Shown: piece by piece, positions 4,499-6,116 of the stretch | How the letters are laid out: each line of letters starts with the position of its first letter | Numbering within the stretch: position 1 is the stretch's first letter | Source: Granulicella sp. UBA5172 | GTDB taxonomy: Bacteria; Acidobacteriota; Terriglobia; Terriglobales; Acidobacteriaceae | Assembly (NCBI GenBank): GCA_002413385.1 | Contig: DHWW01000089.1 | Location: 1,273-7,388, forward strand | Length of the DNA stretch: 6,116 bases | Reading direction: 5' to 3' | Program-made: the position numbers and the translations under genes | The notes under the pieces: generated by a model | The model's database searches: none | What the model was told of the DNA's origin: nothing | What the model saw: the letters and a program-made list of their open reading frames with translations, nothing else

Positions 4499-6116
4499 CC
4501 GAGCAGGCCGTCTCCGACGTGACCGTACTGAACGTCCAGGGCATGACCTGTGCCTCCTGCCAGATCCATGTTCAGCGAGCCCTCGAAGCCGTCCCCGGTG
4601 TAGCCTCCGCCAACGTCAACCTCATGGCGCATACCGCCCAGATCACCTCCAGCGACGCCGCCGCGCCTCTCGATCCCGCCACGCTCATCGCCGCCGTCCG
4701 CTCCTCCGGCTACGACGCCTCAATCCCTGCGGCAGAGGGTGAGCCGCACGACCACGACAGCATGGAGTCTCCGCGCCTCGGCCTCCGCACCCTCCTCGCG
4801 CTGCTCGCAGGCGCCGTCGCGATGCTGCTCTCCATGCCCCTGATGATGACCTCAGCCGCCACCCATCCGGGTGCCCCACATCTCGCCTTTGAGATGTGGG
4901 TTCGCCTCCCCTCGGCCCTCCCCTCGGCCCTCATGGATCTCCCCGCCCAGCCCCTCCGCTGGCTGCTCTGCGCCCTCGCCCTCGGAACCATGCTCTTCGC
5001 CGCGCCCGAAATCTACACTGCCGCCTTCCGCGCCGCACGCCACCGCACCACCAACATGAACACCCTGGTCACGCTCGGAACCCTGGCCGCCTTCGCCTCC
5101 TCCTTCGCCGCCACCGTCGCTCCCGCCTACTTCGCGCGCCACGGCCTCGCCTCCGACGTCTACTACGAAGCCGTCGTCCTCATCCTCGCCTTCCTTTTGA
5201 CAGGCCGCTGGCTCGAAGCCCGCGCCCGCGCCCGCGCCACCAGCGCCCTCCGCGGCTTCGCCCAACTCGAATCCTCCAACGCCCGCCTCCTCAACCTCCC
5301 GCCCAACTCCACCGACTACGCCTCCGCCTCCGAGACCCTCCTCCCCCTCTCCGCCATCGAAGCCAACGACTTCATCCGCGTCCTGCCCGGCGACCGCATC
5401 CCCCTCGACGGCCTCATCGTCCACGGCCGCAGCTCCATCGACGAGTCCATGCTGACCGGCGAGCCCCTCCCCATCACCCGCAGCATCGGCGACCACGTCT
5501 CCGGCGGTACCCTCAACCTCGACGGCCCCCTCGTCCTCCGCGCCACAGCGGTTGGCTCCGCTTCGACCCTCGCCCAGATGCAACGCCTCCTCTCCCAGGC
5601 CCAATCCAGCCGCGCCCCCATGCAGCGCCTCGCCGACCGCGCCAGCGCCATCTTCGTCCCCGCCGTCCTCGCCATCGCCGCATTCACCTTCGCCGTCTGG
5701 GCCATCGCAGAAAACACCGGAGGCCGCCACGAAGGCTTCGCCCGCGCCCTCTCCGTCGCCATCGCCGTCCTCATCATCGCGTGTCCCTGCGCGATGGGCC
5801 TGGCCGTCCCCGCCGCCATCACCGTCTCTCTGGGCCGCGCTGCCCAGTCCGGAATGCTCATCAAAGGCGGCGAAGCCCTGGAGCGTCTAGCCACCGTCGA
5901 CACCATCGCCCTCGACAAGACCGGAACCCTCACCGAAGGCCGCCCCCGCATCGCCGCCTTCGTCCTCGCACCCACCGCCTCTCTCGACAAAGAAACCCTC
6001 CTAACCTACGCCGCCGCCGCCGAGCGCCTAAGCACCCACCCCCTAGCCCAAGCCGTCGTCGACTACGCGACTGAGTTTCACGCTCCGGCAACAATCAGGT
6101 ACCCCGAGGCTTCAGC
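4495..6116 (+). CDS. copA: Copper-exporting P1B-type ATPase CopA, N-terminal 540 residues (3' end outside window)
   Basis: The frame stays open from the ATG at 4495 to the window edge. In order: an HMA domain with GMTCASC (16-22; Cys19, Cys22); a short His-containing linker (EPHDHD, 83-88); membrane helices at about 97-119 and 153-175; TTNMNTLVTLGT (185-196) leading into helices at about 190-212 and 221-238; actuator domain with TGEP (321-324); helices about 383-404 and 415-440 carrying the transport motif CPC (430-432); DKTGT with phosphorylated Asp474; and the start of the N-domain with the P1B-specific His-Pro motif (STHPLA, His515-Pro516). CPC marks a metal-transporting P1B pump, and with GMTCASC and the neighbouring chaperone points to P1B-1 Cu(I)/Ag(I) export; the helix 7-8 motifs that would settle metal class lie beyond the window. 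The remaining nucleotide-binding region and last two helices are also outside. A palindrome and a tandem duplication lie in the loop after the first helix (about residues 124-146). Confidence 0.93.
   Translation, partial: MTEQAVSDVTVLNVQGMTCASCQIHVQRALEAVPGVASANVNLMAHTAQITSSDAAAPLDPATLIAAVRSSGYDASIPAAEGEPHDHDSMESPRLGLRTLLALLAGAVAMLLSMPLMMTSAATHPGAPHLAFEMWVRLPSALPSALMDLPAQPLRWLLCALALGTMLFAAPEIYTAAFRAARHRTTNMNTLVTLGTLAAFASSFAATVAPAYFARHGLASDVYYEAVVLILAFLLTGRWLEARARARATSALRGFAQLESSNARLLNLPPNSTDYASASETLLPLSAIEANDFIRVLPGDRIPLDGLIVHGRSSIDESMLTGEPLPITRSIGDHVSGGTLNLDGPLVLRATAVGSASTLAQMQRLLSQAQSSRAPMQRLADRASAIFVPAVLAIAAFTFAVWAIAENTGGRHEGFARALSVAIAVLIIACPCAMGLAVPAAITVSLGRAAQSGMLIKGGEALERLATVDTIALDKTGTLTEGRPRIAAFVLAPTASLDKETLLTYAAAAERLSTHPLAQAVVDYATEFHAPATIRYPEAS
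4875..4900. repeat. Perfect palindrome inside copA (10-bp arms, 6-nt loop), REP-like
   Basis: CCCACATCTC (4875-4884) and GAGATGTGGG (4891-4900) are exact inverted repeats around GCCTTT. The hairpin lies in frame within copA and encodes part of the loop HPGAPHLAFEMW between the first two membrane helices. From memory, similar GGTGCCCCA...TGGG hairpins are scattered in Terriglobia genomes; I cannot verify this here. It is the strongest inverted repeat I noticed outside the terminator. Confidence 0.75.
4906..4932. repeat. 12-bp tandem direct repeat inside copA
   Basis: CTCCCCTCGGCC occurs twice head-to-tail followed by a third partial CTC. It encodes LPSALPSAL in the extracytoplasmic loop of CopA. 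The unit is a multiple of three, so gain or loss keeps the frame. It starts 5 bp after the palindrome. Confidence 0.85.

Noticed and set aside
4852..5730. 292-codon minus-strand frame opposite copA
   Set aside because: Glycine/acidic low-complexity shadow of the ATPase, with no recognisable motif.
4896..6074. 392-codon plus-strand frame inside copA
   Set aside because: Arg/Pro/His-rich product in an alternative frame. The copA frame holds HMA, TGEP, CPC, DKTGT and HP motifs in the right order.
6061..6116. Codon-use change at the right edge (ACT, GAG, TTT, GCT, AGG in place of C-ending codons)
   Set aside because: Only about 18 codons and the frame remains open and plausible for CopA; too short to argue for a junction or misassembly.

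Overview
The window looks like part of a GC-rich bacterial chromosome, most plausibly an Acidobacteriota member of the Terriglobia (Granulicella / Terriglobus / Edaphobacter type). That placement is an inference. It rests on the style of the YncE-type propeller protein, the SCD-like desaturase, the very strong C/G third-position codon bias, and a hairpin repeat inside copA of a kind I associate with these genomes. No rRNA or marker gene confirms it. I see no tRNA, rRNA, CRISPR array, transposase or phage gene.

Layout: (1) 1-1448, minus strand: the first 482 codons of a secreted seven-bladed YncE/YVTN-type beta-propeller protein. It runs off the left edge and probably continues into an alkaline-phosphatase/phosphoesterase domain. 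(2) 1449-1518: a short divergent intergenic region with a perfect 9-bp DnaA box. (3) 1519-2484, plus: an integral-membrane acyl-CoA / fatty acid desaturase with all three histidine boxes, closed by a strong 12-bp-stem intrinsic terminator (2503-2537). (4) 2572-6116, plus: a tightly packed cluster of sensor histidine kinase, OmpR/PhoB-type response regulator (frameshifted by one extra C), 69-aa CopZ-like HMA metallochaperone, and a P1B-1 copper-exporting ATPase (CopA) that runs off the right edge.

The cluster reads as a copper-homeostasis operon with its own two-component system. kinase/regulator overlap by 8 bp, regulator/chaperone are 17 bp apart, and chaperone/ATPase overlap by 4 bp (ATGA). 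The small HMA protein would carry Cu(I) to the HMA domain of the ATPase, which exports it. The kinase has only two membrane helices with a loop of about ten residues and neither a HAMP nor a periplasmic sensor domain, so it probably senses at or in the membrane. That the pair senses copper is inferred from neighbourhood only.

The points most worth a second look are the single-base insertion in the response regulator exactly at its conserved GA-DDYLPKPF motif, the perfect palindrome plus tandem duplication inside the first extracytoplasmic loop of CopA, the lone DnaA box between the divergent genes, and a probable leaderless promoter for the kinase. I do not see a clearly new biological system here.
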